Shown here one piece after another: positions 1-12,869 of a stretch of 64,000 nt of DNA. This DNA comes from Theristus sp. LFF4_11 (Eukaryota; Nematoda; Chromadorea; Monhysterida; Xyalidae). Both the position numbers and the translations under genes were made by a program. The first letter of the stretch is position 1. Each line of letters begins with the position of its first letter. The DNA lies in assembly GCA_030248135.1 (NCBI GenBank), contig JASANC010002574.1:20298-84297 (forward strand), written 5' to 3'. The notes under the pieces were generated by a model, which had not been told where the DNA came from, searched no databases, and saw only the letters and a list, made by a program, of their open reading frames with translations.

Positions 1-1008
1 AAAACCAACACTAAACGCCATATATATTTTTACGATTCCTGTACAATTTTGATAACAATTCCGCATTTTTTCAATTTATGTTCTCAAAAATCTGCTCCCG
101 TTGCATTATCTTGAATTTTCCAGTTCGGTTTTATGATTCGTTTGTTTTTATATGGAACCCCTATTTTTGTACCACTGTTTTTTTCTACTATTTGGTCGTT
201 CGCCAACTGCCTGCTTTTGGCTCGACAGCTGCGCAAAAAAAATTTGAAAAAATATTTTGTGCGTTGTTCTTCTCCGTTTTGTTGACAAAAAAATCTTTTT
301 TAAAAGTCTTTTGAGAACAGTTTTTTAAATTTTATCTCAAACCAGTGGGACATTTTCCTGTCTCAACCGTGTTGTTCATTGCCTCTTATCAGACGAAAAA
401 ACTCAAAAAATACCATGAATCACTAACTACCGTTCCGTGGCTAGCGCTCATTCATTTTCTTTTTGGAATATATTTTTTTCAAAGAAATGAAAAGATCCCG
501 ACTACACAACCGACAACATCAGTTCGGTACGGTAAACAACATTTTGACATAGCAAGCGATGTACGTGGTATGACTCAATGGACGCCTTCTTCTCTAAAAA
601 TGCTCCATTTTGCCCCCGTTTTCCAGTAAAATATGCATGTGACTTTGCGATGAACAGCGATGAAAATTCAAGCTGGCATGTGCGCAGGAAGCCTACTGTT
701 TTACCAATTTCTCGTTTCGCACACAAGATGCGCCATACGGATGGAAGGAAGCTGCAAAATGCGCACAGCAGTTTTATATTTCCATTCCATGCCGTTTTAT
801 TCATTTTCGGACGTGGTTCGATTTTGGTGCCTTGCGTCTATACGCAATTCATATACCAGTTTATTCAGCGTTTATTATAACTTCCTATTTTCCTAACTAT
901 AGAGCCAACCTGACTGAATGCGCGTTTTGAATTTGAAATCGAAAAAAGAACGTAATAATTTTCAATGTTTTTAACAAAAGATTCCGAACAAAAGGGACCG
1001 TAATACAG
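1..1008. other. Leading stretch with no supported gene
   Basis: AT-rich sequence with only short open frames and no exon-like run flanked by splice sites. It probably holds upstream intron or 5' flank of the RUSC-type gene, whose first visible exon may begin with an acceptor at 1008. I see nothing else in it. Confidence 0.5.
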
Positions 1009-3516
1009 GATGACGACGAGATGCAGCTGATGTTGGACTTGCACTGCGGCCGGGCGCCCGGTGCCGCCGCGAACCAGGCCTCAGTTGACCAGGCCTCAGT
1101 TGACCAGGCCAACCAGCAGCGTGCGCTGGCAAAGGCGCTCGAGCACTTTGATGCTGACGATCTGGGGCACAACCACAACGCAACAGCCGGGGGCGCCGTG
1201 AACGGCACCGGTTTTATGTTCAATCGGTAAGTAAATGTGGTTTTTTTTCTGAAGTCCGAACAGAGGACGATTACGTATATATCTGTTTCATGGCAGCGGA
1301 ACGCCAATATATTCCAATAATCGTTTTCCCGGAGTCGCCGGAGCCGGATAACCAAAACACGAACACCTTTGGTATTTTATTTTGCTTGCGTGCAAGGTAG
1401 AACGTCCGTTTTTGTGTTTATTGGTTCAGAGACGCGATATTCAACGGTCGCAAATCGACTTATAAACTGCTGTAATTGCTAGATTTTTTGTACAAGAACA
1501 TAGCAATAAGTGAATAAGAACACATGCAATGTTAGTGTTGCTCGATCAGGCTGTGGTTTTCAGCGAGTTGTGAAAACCTGTCCAGCATGTCCAAAGCGTT
1601 CTCGTCATAAAACAACGGAACACCGCTGCAAACGGTCAGAAAGCAAGGTTTCAAAAACAGCCAATTATTATGATCCGATGCCACCTCTCGCTTTCTGAAT
1701 GGCTTTTCTTTATAATGGAAAAACGAATAATCTCAATTCAGTACAAAATGTGGCGTTGGTTCAATTTCTTCAAACGAACCGTTTCGTCAGAAAATCACTG
1801 GAAACCGTGTGCACTTTAGCTCGCCGTACCAACCGCCGTCGTGTCTGACGGAGTCGTGGCTGGCACGTGCACGCAAGCACACCAGCAACAGCAGCAACAG
1901 TCGTACGCGCGCCTGGGCGTGCAACATGGACGCGAACATCGCCGAGTTGGACTTTGACGATCAACTGACGACCGCCGACATCGCCAACTTCCAGTTGCAC
2001 TCGACGGCGCCGTACTACGGCGGCGATGCGAACACGGACGCTTATGGCCAGAACAAGATGTACATTTCGATCGGTGATGATTGCGTCACGACGACGACGC
2101 AACTGTTCGCGGACACGAACAACAGCGGCAACAAGATGAACAACAGAAACAACAATAATTTCATTGTGAACAACAACGACGGACGGATGTGCGCGCACGT
2201 TTTGTCGGCGGCCGAATTGGACAACAATAATTTGGTGGTGACGCCGTCCAGTCGACCGGGCTACACCGTACAGCTGCTGCCGATGCGGGTGCCGTCGCCG
2301 TTGATGGACGACGACGCCGCGGAGAACAGCGACCCGCGCGCACAGCAGCAGACCGTCAACAAGAGTCGAATCAATGACAACCACGATATGAAAGAGGTGG
2401 ACGAGAGCATGGACGAGCAGTCGTTGGAGGTGGACCAACAGAAGACGCGACATCGAGCGGACGACGCACAGGTACACGGGAGAGCTTGCTCACGGTTACA
2501 TGTGACGGGAACAAGTGGGAACCAGCTAAGTGCAAGGCAAGCAAACGGATGTTTTCGGCACTTTCAAACAAATCCAAGCCAAAGACCAAAAAAGACGCGA
2601 GACCAAGGCTAAGTTGCAAACGATCGCTTGATTCGATTCGAAAACGACTTTTCAGATTTTATAAATGAAGCACTCGTTTGATTTGTGTCTTGAGTGTTCC
2701 CATCAATGCTCAGAGTCCCGAGAACGCCGGCGAAACCATGGGCGCCTCGTTGGACGACGTCGACATTTCCTCCGGTGAGAGTCTGTTCAGTTCGGCGGCA
2801 GACGACGAGGCGGCGCTCGAGGAAATCCTGGCCGCTGCTGCCGCTGCCGGCCAACACACCGCTGGTAAGTGCTTTTGTGCGATCTCTCAAGCGTTTACAT
2901 TTTTTCTGAAAATCTGAAATAGACTGGACAGAAGAAACGGTTTTGATATCTTGTGCTGCTCTATCAAAACACTCCATCAGGTCAAGGCGCGAAGAATCGG
3001 CGAGTCAAAACAACACAAAAATAATCAGAATCTCCTGCCACTCGGACTACAAAAACAGGCACCCAAAATTCACAGGTCTGATCTCGACCGACTCGCTCGA
3101 CCTCGGCGGCGACGCCGGCGTCGCGTCCTCGGTGCTGCTCGACTCGGCGCACATTCGCACCGCGTGTCAGACGCGACCGCGCGACTACTGTCTGACGTTC
3201 TCGAAGATGACCGAATCGACCAGCGTCGTCTCGCCGCTTCGGACGCCGTCGTCCGCACGCGGAAACACGGCGACGGCGGCGGCGGCAGACGCGAACGACG
3301 ACACGTCCGCTACCGCAATCCAACAACAACAACAACGGCCGACCAATCAGCAGTCGTCCGCCAGCGGGCGCTCGGCGCACTCGAGCTATCGCGACGCTCC
3401 GCTGTCGGACGCCGGCGACGCGTTTCTGTCGATTTCGCAACACATACCAAACGACGACGACGATGATGAGCAGCGGCTACAGATGAGCGGTGTGGATTTG
3501 CTGCGACAACAGCAGC

Positions 3517-3550
<34 letters not shown>

Positions 3551-6500
3551 TCAGTCGGACACTGGCGACGGCCGTCGATCGCAGCTAACGACGTGGGGCA
3601 GGATACGACGGTGAGACTTGGGAGGGATGGTTTATGTTTGTTTTCTGATTCTTTGAGGAGTTGTGCCAGGTGCCAAGGTAATGATTTGTTTGATATAATT
3701 GGAAGAACAATGTAGATAGAGTTTGACATAGAATTTGATATGGAAGAATGGAAGTAGTTGTTTCTAAGTTCATCAGAGTGCAAGAGTTTGAGGTTGCAGT
3801 TTGAAAGTAACAGAATGTTTAATGCTGAGTTTGTTTAATTTGTGGTTCAAGAGTGAGTCATTTATTTCATTCAGAGTTGTTTTAGCATCTTTAGAGCTCT
3901 CCATTCAATTTCCACATTTAGTATGCGTAACTAAACTAGCTATAAAAATCTTCAATACAAAAAGCGTTAATCAGTGCACAGCATTTTTTCTGTTATCAAT
4001 ATGGTCTCTCTGAGCATTTGGCATCGTCGAAATAATGGTGGTTCAGTTTTCTAGCACAATGCACCATCACTTTAGTTCCTGCAATAGATGCACTGAAACT
4101 GAATGCTACTATCATGCATGTTCTTGACTGTCTCTGCTGGGTAAACAAAAATCGAAACACTCGCGCGAAATTCAACCAGTCAACTTAAAAATAGTTGGAA
4201 ATATTCAACGGGGATCAGACGCATTTTATTTTATTTCGCAGTCCTGTTCCGTGTCATAACAAAAAACAAAAATGGGAAACAAGTTTTGTTGGCGTGTAAA
4301 ACATTCAAACATCAGTTTTCGTACACCCATTACCGCACCGCAGAGTCGGGTATCACTTTGGGCAGACGTATAGGTAAAAAAGAAATATTTAAGAAATGGA
4401 TCATTTGGTAACGAACGACCCGGCATAAATCTTTTCGACTAAAAACGAATAGAAAACGATTTTTAAGAGAGAAAAGGGACATCCGAAGTAAACGCTAAAA
4501 AACAAAAAAATACTTCGGCAAAAACGTGTGTAACCCAGTATCTTAATTACATTTCACCAAAGTCGACAATTGCATTCCACTCTCGGTTTTTCTCCACTCT
4601 CCGTCTACTTCTATTGCAAAACTAAAAAAACAGCGTTACGGACGGAGAACCCAATGCAATGAAACAATTCGCATGCGGTTCGGCCGTCCGGTTTGCTTGA
4701 AAGCTGCAGGCCAGAGAATGTTAGGCTGATGATGAATGCCTTGTTTAGGTCGGTGTTTTGCTGTACATTGGGTTTGGTGTGCAATCGCTAGAATTGAGTT
4801 TAAAATTAAGCGCACGCTAAAAAATTTGGGGTAGAATTTGAACAGAAAAGGAGTGTCCTCCCGATTGACCAAATTATCTTTAGGCTTCGCTCAACAAAAA
4901 ATGGTTCTGCTTGCTACTAGAGAAAAACCAAATAAATGTTTGAGCATTAGCCACATTATTACCACCACACTCATTTAAGTTCAAACTCACGTTCATATTT
5001 CTCATATATACCAGGAAAAACTTACAAGCGCCAACGACGTTCACCTTTTTTGCAAACAGCTTTGCGAGGTGTGATTCTGTCAGTCAGATAAGGCAACGAA
5101 TAACGACAAACGTTTTGCTCGGGTGCAAAATGGTGAAACAGCTGGGCCTTTTATTGTTTTTTGAAAGGAAACTTACTTTAAGTTGACGCAACAGCCATTT
5201 TTAATACTGCATTCATAGAAGTACACTGTGTTACTTACTATGTTACTTTGTTCAAAAATTATTCAGAGTTGTGATATTTACTTTTCATTCACAACAATTT
5301 TCATGCCCCACCATGTTTTTCAGTTTGGCTCAGATTAAATGTGAACAAATTGATTGAGCAGTTTGAAATGCAGAAGCTTTCTATTCTACTTAGATTCTAA
5401 AAATAATTTCACAAAGTCTCGGGGGTGTGACTCATTGCGCTGAGCATTAGCTACTGCACTTGGTGGACTATTGCCACAAATCGTAATCAATCTTTCACGA
5501 AATCAAAATGTCTTTGCATTGCGTGATTCATTCATGAGCCCTCCTACTGTACATATTGAATATGCATAGCTGGACATCATATTTCGCAATCTTTGTTGTG
5601 TTAAATGTTTAATTTAATGCACCGACTTTAATTAAGTTTCCAATTACCATGGCTTCATACATCATACGTATAGATAAACTTAAAAAAAGATATTGTAATC
5701 AACGCTTTTCCAATTCTGTTTCAGATCCTACGACGTGACGAACTTCGCAGCGGCGGCCGGTTCGGCCGCAACGTCGCCAGGTGCAGGACTAACCACGATC
5801 GGTCCGAATCAGCCTCACTATCACCATCAGCAACAGATCGGCGACCATCAACGTTATCAACAACAACAGCTCGGCATAACCACACCGACGCACGGTACAC
5901 CGAAATCCTCGTCGCTGCCAAATCTCGACAGTCCAACACGTCGAACACTGGGCGCTGGTGAACGTCTGACGCAACGGAATCATGGCGGTTTTGAGCTGCT
6001 GCTGAACGATAATTATCAGGTTCGGTTTGTTAGGGTTGATAAATCGAGAATGATGTTTCTTAAAACTAATGAGAAAAACCTGAATGTGTTATAAAATGCG
6101 TCCTACTCAGGCGTTTGCGGACACTGCTGAAATTCCGATCTACGATCTACAAACGTCGATCAGCGCAAATCGCGACAATCAGCATCAACCGGCCGGTGGT
6201 CGGCCGAAATCACTGTACGAACTGTTCCGCGAGAAGCTCCGTGACCGTGAAGAGGACTTGGCACGCTACTGCACGGATGGTGTCGTCTTTGAGGAGGAGC
6301 CGGAGTTCAACTATCTGGATGATGATGACGACGACGATGATGATGATGAGAACTCGGAAGAACATCGGCGTTACCAAGCGACCATGTTGCTGGACGAAGA
6401 TGAACAGCACTCGAGCGGGTTGGGTTTTTTGCTTTCTTTTTTCTTGTTTCAAAGGCAAATAACCGTAACCTAAACATTTTGTTTCAGTTACATAACCGGC

Positions 6501-9500
6501 GATCTGCAGCCGCATCGTCATTTACCCGGCAAGCAACGAGAACTAGCGGCTACGAACGACAACCAAGACGCAAACTATCAACCGGTGCCGACGTCGGTCG
6601 ACGACTACGAGTACACCGAGTACTACATGGGCGATGGTCGTTACATTGATCAGAATCACAACGAGATCGGCTATGCGCCGCCGACCACCAGTGGCATTCA
6701 GTCGGTCGCGGCCAACCAGCAGCACGCAGCTGACGTCGCACATCAGCATCATCATCAGCAGCACGCAGCTGACGTCGCACATCAGCATCATCATCAGCAG
6801 CAGGTTGTGGCACGTTCACCACCCGATGGACAAGCGCAGGTATACACATTCGTGTGGCAACCGTAGTCACCAAGTTACTGAATTTGCAGCAACTTCCATT
6901 CTCGATTGTAGGCCGATTTCGAATTGGTCGACGAAATGAGCAGTGAAGAGCAGCGTCTACTGAGCGCACGCGACCGCTGGAGTCGTGTGCCGCTTGTCGT
7001 GCCGGAAAAAGCGCCCGAAAAACCCCCGCGCACGTTCGCCACTTTGTTACACAAATCTATTTCTTCCGGCGAACAATCAGCGCGATCATCCGAACAACCA
7101 GTGGAAACATCACCCACAAACGCGAAACTGGTTGTTCACCAATCCGTACAGACAAGTCCCGAGCGTCATTTGCCGCCGCCGTCGTCGACGACATGGCCGG
7201 AAACGCTTGCAAGCGGAAGCCAGCCAGTGGCGACGCGCGACTGTACGCCCGGCACCGTCGAACCGACCGGGCGCCATCTGAATTTGGAATTCATGAAACT
7301 GTCGCACGAAGTGCCGCCACTGATGTCTAGCGTGCCGCCATTTCCGGTTGCGTTTCTGACGGAAGATCCAGATGATGATGATGAAGCCACGAACACGAAC
7401 AAAGCGGAGGAAATTGGTGACGCGACGTCGAAGGCAAGACAGTCGCCTCAGCGCCGATCACGGAGCGCCTCGCAACGATTGGCCGAGCTGCTGGCGCCGC
7501 ACAACCAATTCCACCAGTCGCAACAACTGACGACACTGCTGCAACAGTGTTCGGCGGCAACCACGAATCTGTTCTCGGTTTGTACGCTTTGTTACGGTGC
7601 GCAGGTGGACTGTTTTGTTGACTTTCACAAAGCATTTTATACGCACGAGTCACTCTCTATTTTTTACAGCGACCCCAAACCACGTCCGAGAACCGCCCAG
7701 CCGCCTCGACGCCACTGTTCGCCAATGCGCACGGCGCCCAGTTGCCGCGGCCGACGAGCTGCTTCGGTGGTCTGTCGTCGTTGGCGACGCCCGCTGCTGG
7801 CGGCTCTCAATCCGGAAACCTCAAGGGCGACGTGAATAGTTTTCTCGCGAATCTACCGATCCCGAGCGGCATCGGCGACTTCCTGATGCGCCCGCAGCCA
7901 CAGCAGCCGCAACAACACCGTCCCATTCAAAGCACTCCGAAATTCGTTCGCGCCAACGTCGCGAAACCCGTTGCGAAGCCGGCCGGTGAACCGTCGGCGG
8001 CGTCAAAAGAGCCAGACAATAGCACATCAAACGGCGATGCCGGCGGTGTGCCGCGCGACCGCGACTCCGGCCTTGGCTCGAGCGGCCCGTCGCACATTCA
8101 AGACTGGGACTCGTTGGCGACGCTGCTGCCGAAAGACGTGCTGCATGCGTGCTCGTTCTTTAAGACGAACAGTGAACTGCTGAATTCGGCCGGTAACAAA
8201 AGTCCGCCAGCCATGATGACACCGTTGAATATCGACAAATTGCCAGGCGGTGCGTGGAAATGCTTGCTAATTTTGTGCGTCCACCTAGCTTGAACTTGTA
8301 AACAATGAAGTTTAATGGTTCGTTTTTGCTCTACAGGCGCCCGAAGGCATCGTCCACAGTCAGAGCCGGGACGTCGTCACCACCGACAATGGGCACGATA
8401 CGCCCCGGCGTACCAGCATCGCGCGAAAAGCCGCTACGAATGCATCCGTGAAGACGAAACGCAAACGGGCGAAAGTGAATACAATGAGTAAGCGCTAGAA
8501 AGTTTTTTTATTTTTAAAAAAAGCTTGGCCATTCATACAGAAGAACGCTGCTGCAGTGATTTTTTTGCATTTCAGCACGTGTCCGATGAGCGGTTGCTCT
8601 CGGTGTGTCGGCCACAGCGCTTCAATGCCATCAACAGCAGGCGTGCACTGCGTTGTGCATCATCATCACTATCACCCACATCATTATCCATGTTGTCCTC
8701 AGGCGGTAAGACGCATGTTATTTGTTGAAGCTGGTTCTTCTGTGGTTCGTTTTTATGTAAAATTCACTAACGCATCAATACAAATGCCATTTGGTTGCAT
8801 TTCGGATTGGTTCAACTGCGCTTTTCACTGTGTAGCCAAGATGCATTATTGAGCAGCGTAATAAACAATTGCTTGTTTTGAAGTCGCCAAAAAACACGTA
8901 AAATTTCCATGTTACAGTCGAGCCACTGTCACTCGGACAACACGCGCTGTTGCTGTCAAACGTCCGCCAATGCGGCGTTGCGCGCGCGTCAGCAGTCAAC
9001 GCCAGCGTATCGCCGGAGCGCAACGGCCGACGCGAACAATCTGAAACGCTGGCGGCACAAGTTCATGCAGCAGGCGCCGCACTACGATTTTTATTGGCCG
9101 GGGTACTGTCGAACGGAGCAGGCAGCCGCGTTGACCAGCGATGAGAGCGACGATGGCGACAGCAGTGACTGGGCGACCGAAGACCTGGCGTACCGCCAAC
9201 GCCAGGGGCGAAACCAGTGGGCACGCGATACGCATCGTTAGTGACGTTTGCAAGAGATTTTTGTTTGCAGTCATATTATTGGTTTTTGTTGTTGCGAAGT
9301 TGAATCGTTTTCCGCCGGTTTTCGGGCGACCCAAAAATTGTTTGCAATTCGGGTTCAAAGACAACTCCAAAAAAACGGGAACGTCAAACGCTTCAATTCG
9401 TGACAGATTTCATTTTTGTATGCTTTTGAACAATCAAAATTCTGCGATCGCTACATTTTTGCTTGCACACTGCGCAGCTTTCTGTGATGTATGCCGAAAC

Positions 9501-12500
9501 GAAAACGTTACGTAGTATTATTAAAAATCTTGAGATGTATTTTTATTGTTTGCAACCATAAATGGGCTTTTTTCACCGTTTATCGTTTGTGACACACATC
9601 CGACCCAAGCCATCAACTCTTATACAAGCGCAATAAAGCGTTTTATTTGAAATTTTGGCTGCACTTCATTTTTAATTCGCTGATTGGTTGTTTGCTTGCG
9701 TGGATTTGTTCATTCTGTGATGTGCAAAACGAGTGCGCCGCAAACGGACACACAGCGCGCACGTTTTTTCAAGTTTTTATTGCTTGCAGTGTGGCATCAG
9801 TTTTGCTTTCACTCATTCGATTTCAGGCTTCACTCATCCAACATCATCTAAACATAATCGTGGTGGAAGTGTGCCGCCGCCCGCGACTCCACTGGAACAG
9901 CGATCGATTCAACATCACCATCACCATCACCACAAATGCCCCACAATCGTTGCACGACGGTTGTCGGTGAGCACGCTGACGTCATCAGAAGACGAAGAAG
10001 AACCGGGAGAAAGATTTTATTGGCCGACGGCTGAAAAGAAACGAGGGCATCGTGTTGATATTGGCAAGGAATTGATCGCGGCCTCCAACAATCTTCCACT
10101 GGACAGTTTCGAGCCGGACACGATGTGCAGCGAGTATCAGATGCGCGAGCGTGATCCGTGTCTGCTAACGAGCGACAACAACAGCGCTGCGGCGTATCGA
10201 TCGCTGCAGAATCTAAAAACGACCTCAGGAAAGTCGCCGAGCGAGCAGCGGTGTTGTGCGACGTGCTTTCGAATGCGCACACCAACGAGCACGACCGTGT
10301 TGCCGCCGATCTGGGCGCGTGCGAAGGAGCAACGCGCTCAGTTCTGTGACTGCGAGACGAGCGAACAGCGAGAACAGTCGGAAATCGAGCGATTCCGCCA
10401 GCAGCTGGTGTTGACGCAGACGAACGAGAAAGGCGCACGGCTGAACGGTAACGACCGTTGAGAGACTTTCGGCTTGTTCTTTATATGGCTTTCATTGGAT
10501 TGACTCGTGCTGAGTGATGCGTGGTGGTTGCTCTGTCCGTTGTTTTCATTCGCTGCACTTTGCTTCCTGAATTTTTAAAAATTATTCGATGTTCTAACAA
10601 GCATTACGCTGATGAATGTAGTGTTTAAGCTCAAAAACTATTTTAGCTGAGGAGCGAGCGGTTCGCGGCACAGATCTGTACCGACAGAAAAACGGTAAAC
10701 CATATGTTTTGCTCATTTTTAGCATTCAATTAAGCTAAATCTTTTCTTGTGAGCCTTAAAGTTTTAAAAACCTTAGTAAAATGAAAATCCCTTTTCAGAT
10801 ATAATTGACGCCGTGGTGCGTGTTTGCGACCAGCTGGTGTCGGCGTTTTCTAAGTTCCGTTTCCACCACGAAGTGAGCTTGCTTTGTAAATTACGGTACA
10901 ACCTCAACTAGACATTTGCGATTTTCATTTGTCGAAATCTTTTTGCTTTCTTTAGGGAGACGACAGTATCGACACTGATGGTGTAATCCTTGGCCTGGTG
11001 CGACATTCTCTGTGTCCGACTATGGAGAAGGTGCTGGCCGACGGATTACTGGACGGATGTCAAGTGTGGCAAGTGGTGCGCGCCGCGGCAACCCTCGGTA
11101 TTCCATTGTTTCACCATTTTGGTTTTTTGAACATTTTGTGTTTGGCATTTTATTCAGCTGCACACCAGAATATCAGTTTGCAAAATTCAGGCCCAGCGAC
11201 TAAATCAGTGCATGCATTAGTCGCCGATCTTTCGTCGACGGTCGCTGCACGCAACGGCGAAGCGGAGCAAAACGAATCTGATCGCTTCATCGCATTTGTT
11301 GAGGGACTACTGAGGTTCTGTATTTTTTAAAGTGCGATTTCTCAACATCGCAAATGCATTGAAAGAAATACTTGCATGGTTTTCCCATGATTTTGTAGGC
11401 TGCGTTGTCTAGACTGCTGGTTGTCCTACTTGGCACTGAAAGACCGCGTCATCGACTCGTCTTACAACGAGAGCGCCTTCATGCGTCGAGCGCTCACCGG
11501 CTACCGATCATTGTTCGATCGTCTGATTATGGCCATTCAACCGCTCAGCATGCTACCATTCCATCGTACGAATCCATTAACGCCTGGTGGCGGACGGAAA
11601 TTCGTGACAACACCGACAGTGCCGACGTCGCCGAGTAACAAATTCGCTCGTCCGAACTCATTGCAGCTGAACGCCGACAAGAAAAGCGACTACATTTCAT
11701 ATTCGACTAGCGGCGAATACTCGCTGTTGCCGACGCGACTGCCGTCGGACTCCAGGGTGCCGAAATCAAGCTCGGTGCCGTCGCGCATCTGGGACGTCAC
11801 GTGGCGTAGTGCACCGGCGAGCTTCTATCGGTCGACAAGTGAAACGAAGATTGACGAAAAGCCGGCGAGAAAGTCGTGGTCGTTCGAAATTGCAAAAAAC
11901 ACGACAACAGGTAAATTGAACTGAACAACTTTCCTGACGCAAGAAAATTTGAGACGATAACAAACTCCTATTTCAATCATTGTTTTTCAGACAAAAAACT
12001 AACCGTGGAAAATTTGGTCAAACTACCAAATGCTAAAATGACAAACGATGATCAAGCTTTAAACGTGTGCCCGACCACCACCACCACGACGGACACAGCC
12101 ACGACAACCTCAACAACGTCAATAACAAAAACAACAACGCCGTCGTCGTCCGCCATACCACGTCCGTCGAGTCGCAGTCGCATTCCGCGAATGTCACGGC
12201 CGAGCTCGCTTGTAATGTCGACGAATTCAGCCGGCAAAGGGTCGACGACGTCGAGCGCAGTGGACACTCCAGCTGGAAGTTCACCGATGAAAAGGGCAAA
12301 AGCGATTGAGCAGCCATCTAACACCGAGTCGAATACGAATGCGAGCACTCAGTCGGCAAGCGACACGACGACGACAACGGCGACAACCAGAACGACAACC
12401 TCTAGTGACTACAGTAGTTGTGGCTCTTATAAATCGTCGACGTCAACTGCGAGTAGCAACCGAAAAGTTGACATTGCTCCGGTGAAGAGCCTGGTGAAAC

Positions 12501-12869
12501 CGACAGCCACAGATGTGAAGTCACGATTGGCACAACCGAGCAAACGAACGATAGCGGTCACCAAGACTGTTCTATTGCGATGCGGGCCCAAAATTGGCGG
12601 TGGCGGCAATGCGGCGGCCAACAAGCCGTCCACCTCTGCTGACAACAAGGCGAATGTCAATAACAACGTGAAGAAACGACCGGCAGTGGTGGTCGATTGC
12701 GCAATTGATCCGAACAATACCAGAACAACACTCGGCACGGAAAAGTGAGCATTTAACCGTTTTTAAGATGTCGGAAATGAATGGTAGTTGTTATTTTGTA
12801 TAATTTTACTTTAGATTATCAAACACTGGCGGGCGCGAGGTATCATTGCTGAAAAAGCGGTTCTCTTGA
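1009..12869 (+). CDS. RUSC/UNC-14-family RUN-domain protein (5' end uncertain)
   Basis: RUSC/UNC-14 proteins are adaptors of neuronal vesicle transport. Exons in frame: 1009-1226, 1820-2471, 2714-2864, 3076-3610, 5725-6019, 6111-6418, 6488-6839, 6912-7577, 7670-8249, 8337-8487, 8576-8705, 8918-9236, 9827-10447, 10647-10694, 10799-10872, 10956-11097, 11158-11314, 11399-11910, 11991-12744, 12815-12869 (stop TGA). From the ATG at 1021 this gives about 2235 aa. The first exon may instead be internal (tacag acceptor at 1008). The RUN domain lies near residues 1675-1845, with conserved pieces LCPTMEKVLADGLLDGCQVW, FIAFVEGLLR and IMAIQPLSMLPFH that align in order with RUSC1/2 as I know them. The N-terminal 1600 residues are mostly low complexity (Q14, poly-D, His-rich, Ser/Thr) with cysteine-rich islands. 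No SH3 domain follows the RUN domain, unlike vertebrate RUSC. The tail is about 390 aa, Ser/Thr-rich. Confidence 0.85.
1077..1112 (+). repeat. 15-bp in-frame coding repeat
   Basis: A 15-base unit encoding QASVD is present twice, followed by a partial third copy (QA), in the first visible RUSC-type exon. It keeps the frame, so it is a length polymorphism candidate rather than a lesion. Confidence 0.7.
3507..3548 (+). repeat. Coding CAA/CAG tract (14 Gln)
   Basis: Fourteen consecutive Gln codons, mostly CAA, in the fourth exon of the RUSC-type gene. It lies in a disordered, low-complexity region before the splice into the exon at 5725. Such tracts vary in length by slippage. Confidence 0.9.
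3611..5724 (+). other. Large intron of the RUSC-type gene, no inserted element seen
   Basis: 2.1-kb intron between phase-2 borders (donor gtgaga, acceptor ctgtttcag). It is AT-rich with scattered poly-A/T tracts. I found no terminal inverted repeat, no tRNA-like head and no coding run. Confidence 0.6.
6318..6348 (+). repeat. Coding poly-Asp tract
   Basis: About ten GAT/GAC codons in a row give a poly-Asp run in the exon 6111-6418 of the RUSC-type protein. It is followed by ENSEEH, so the whole patch is strongly acidic. Confidence 0.85.
6717..6794 (+). repeat. 39-bp perfect tandem duplication in coding sequence
   Basis: Two adjacent identical 39-base units (6717-6755 and 6756-6794) each encode QQHAADVAHQHHH. 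The repeat is exact and in frame, which points to a recent duplication within the RUSC-type exon 6488-6839. Confidence 0.9.

Noticed and set aside
1770..2477. 235-aa minus-strand open frame, Val/Arg-rich
   Set aside because: Antisense shadow of the GC-rich RUSC-type exon 1820-2471, which has matching splice phases on plus.
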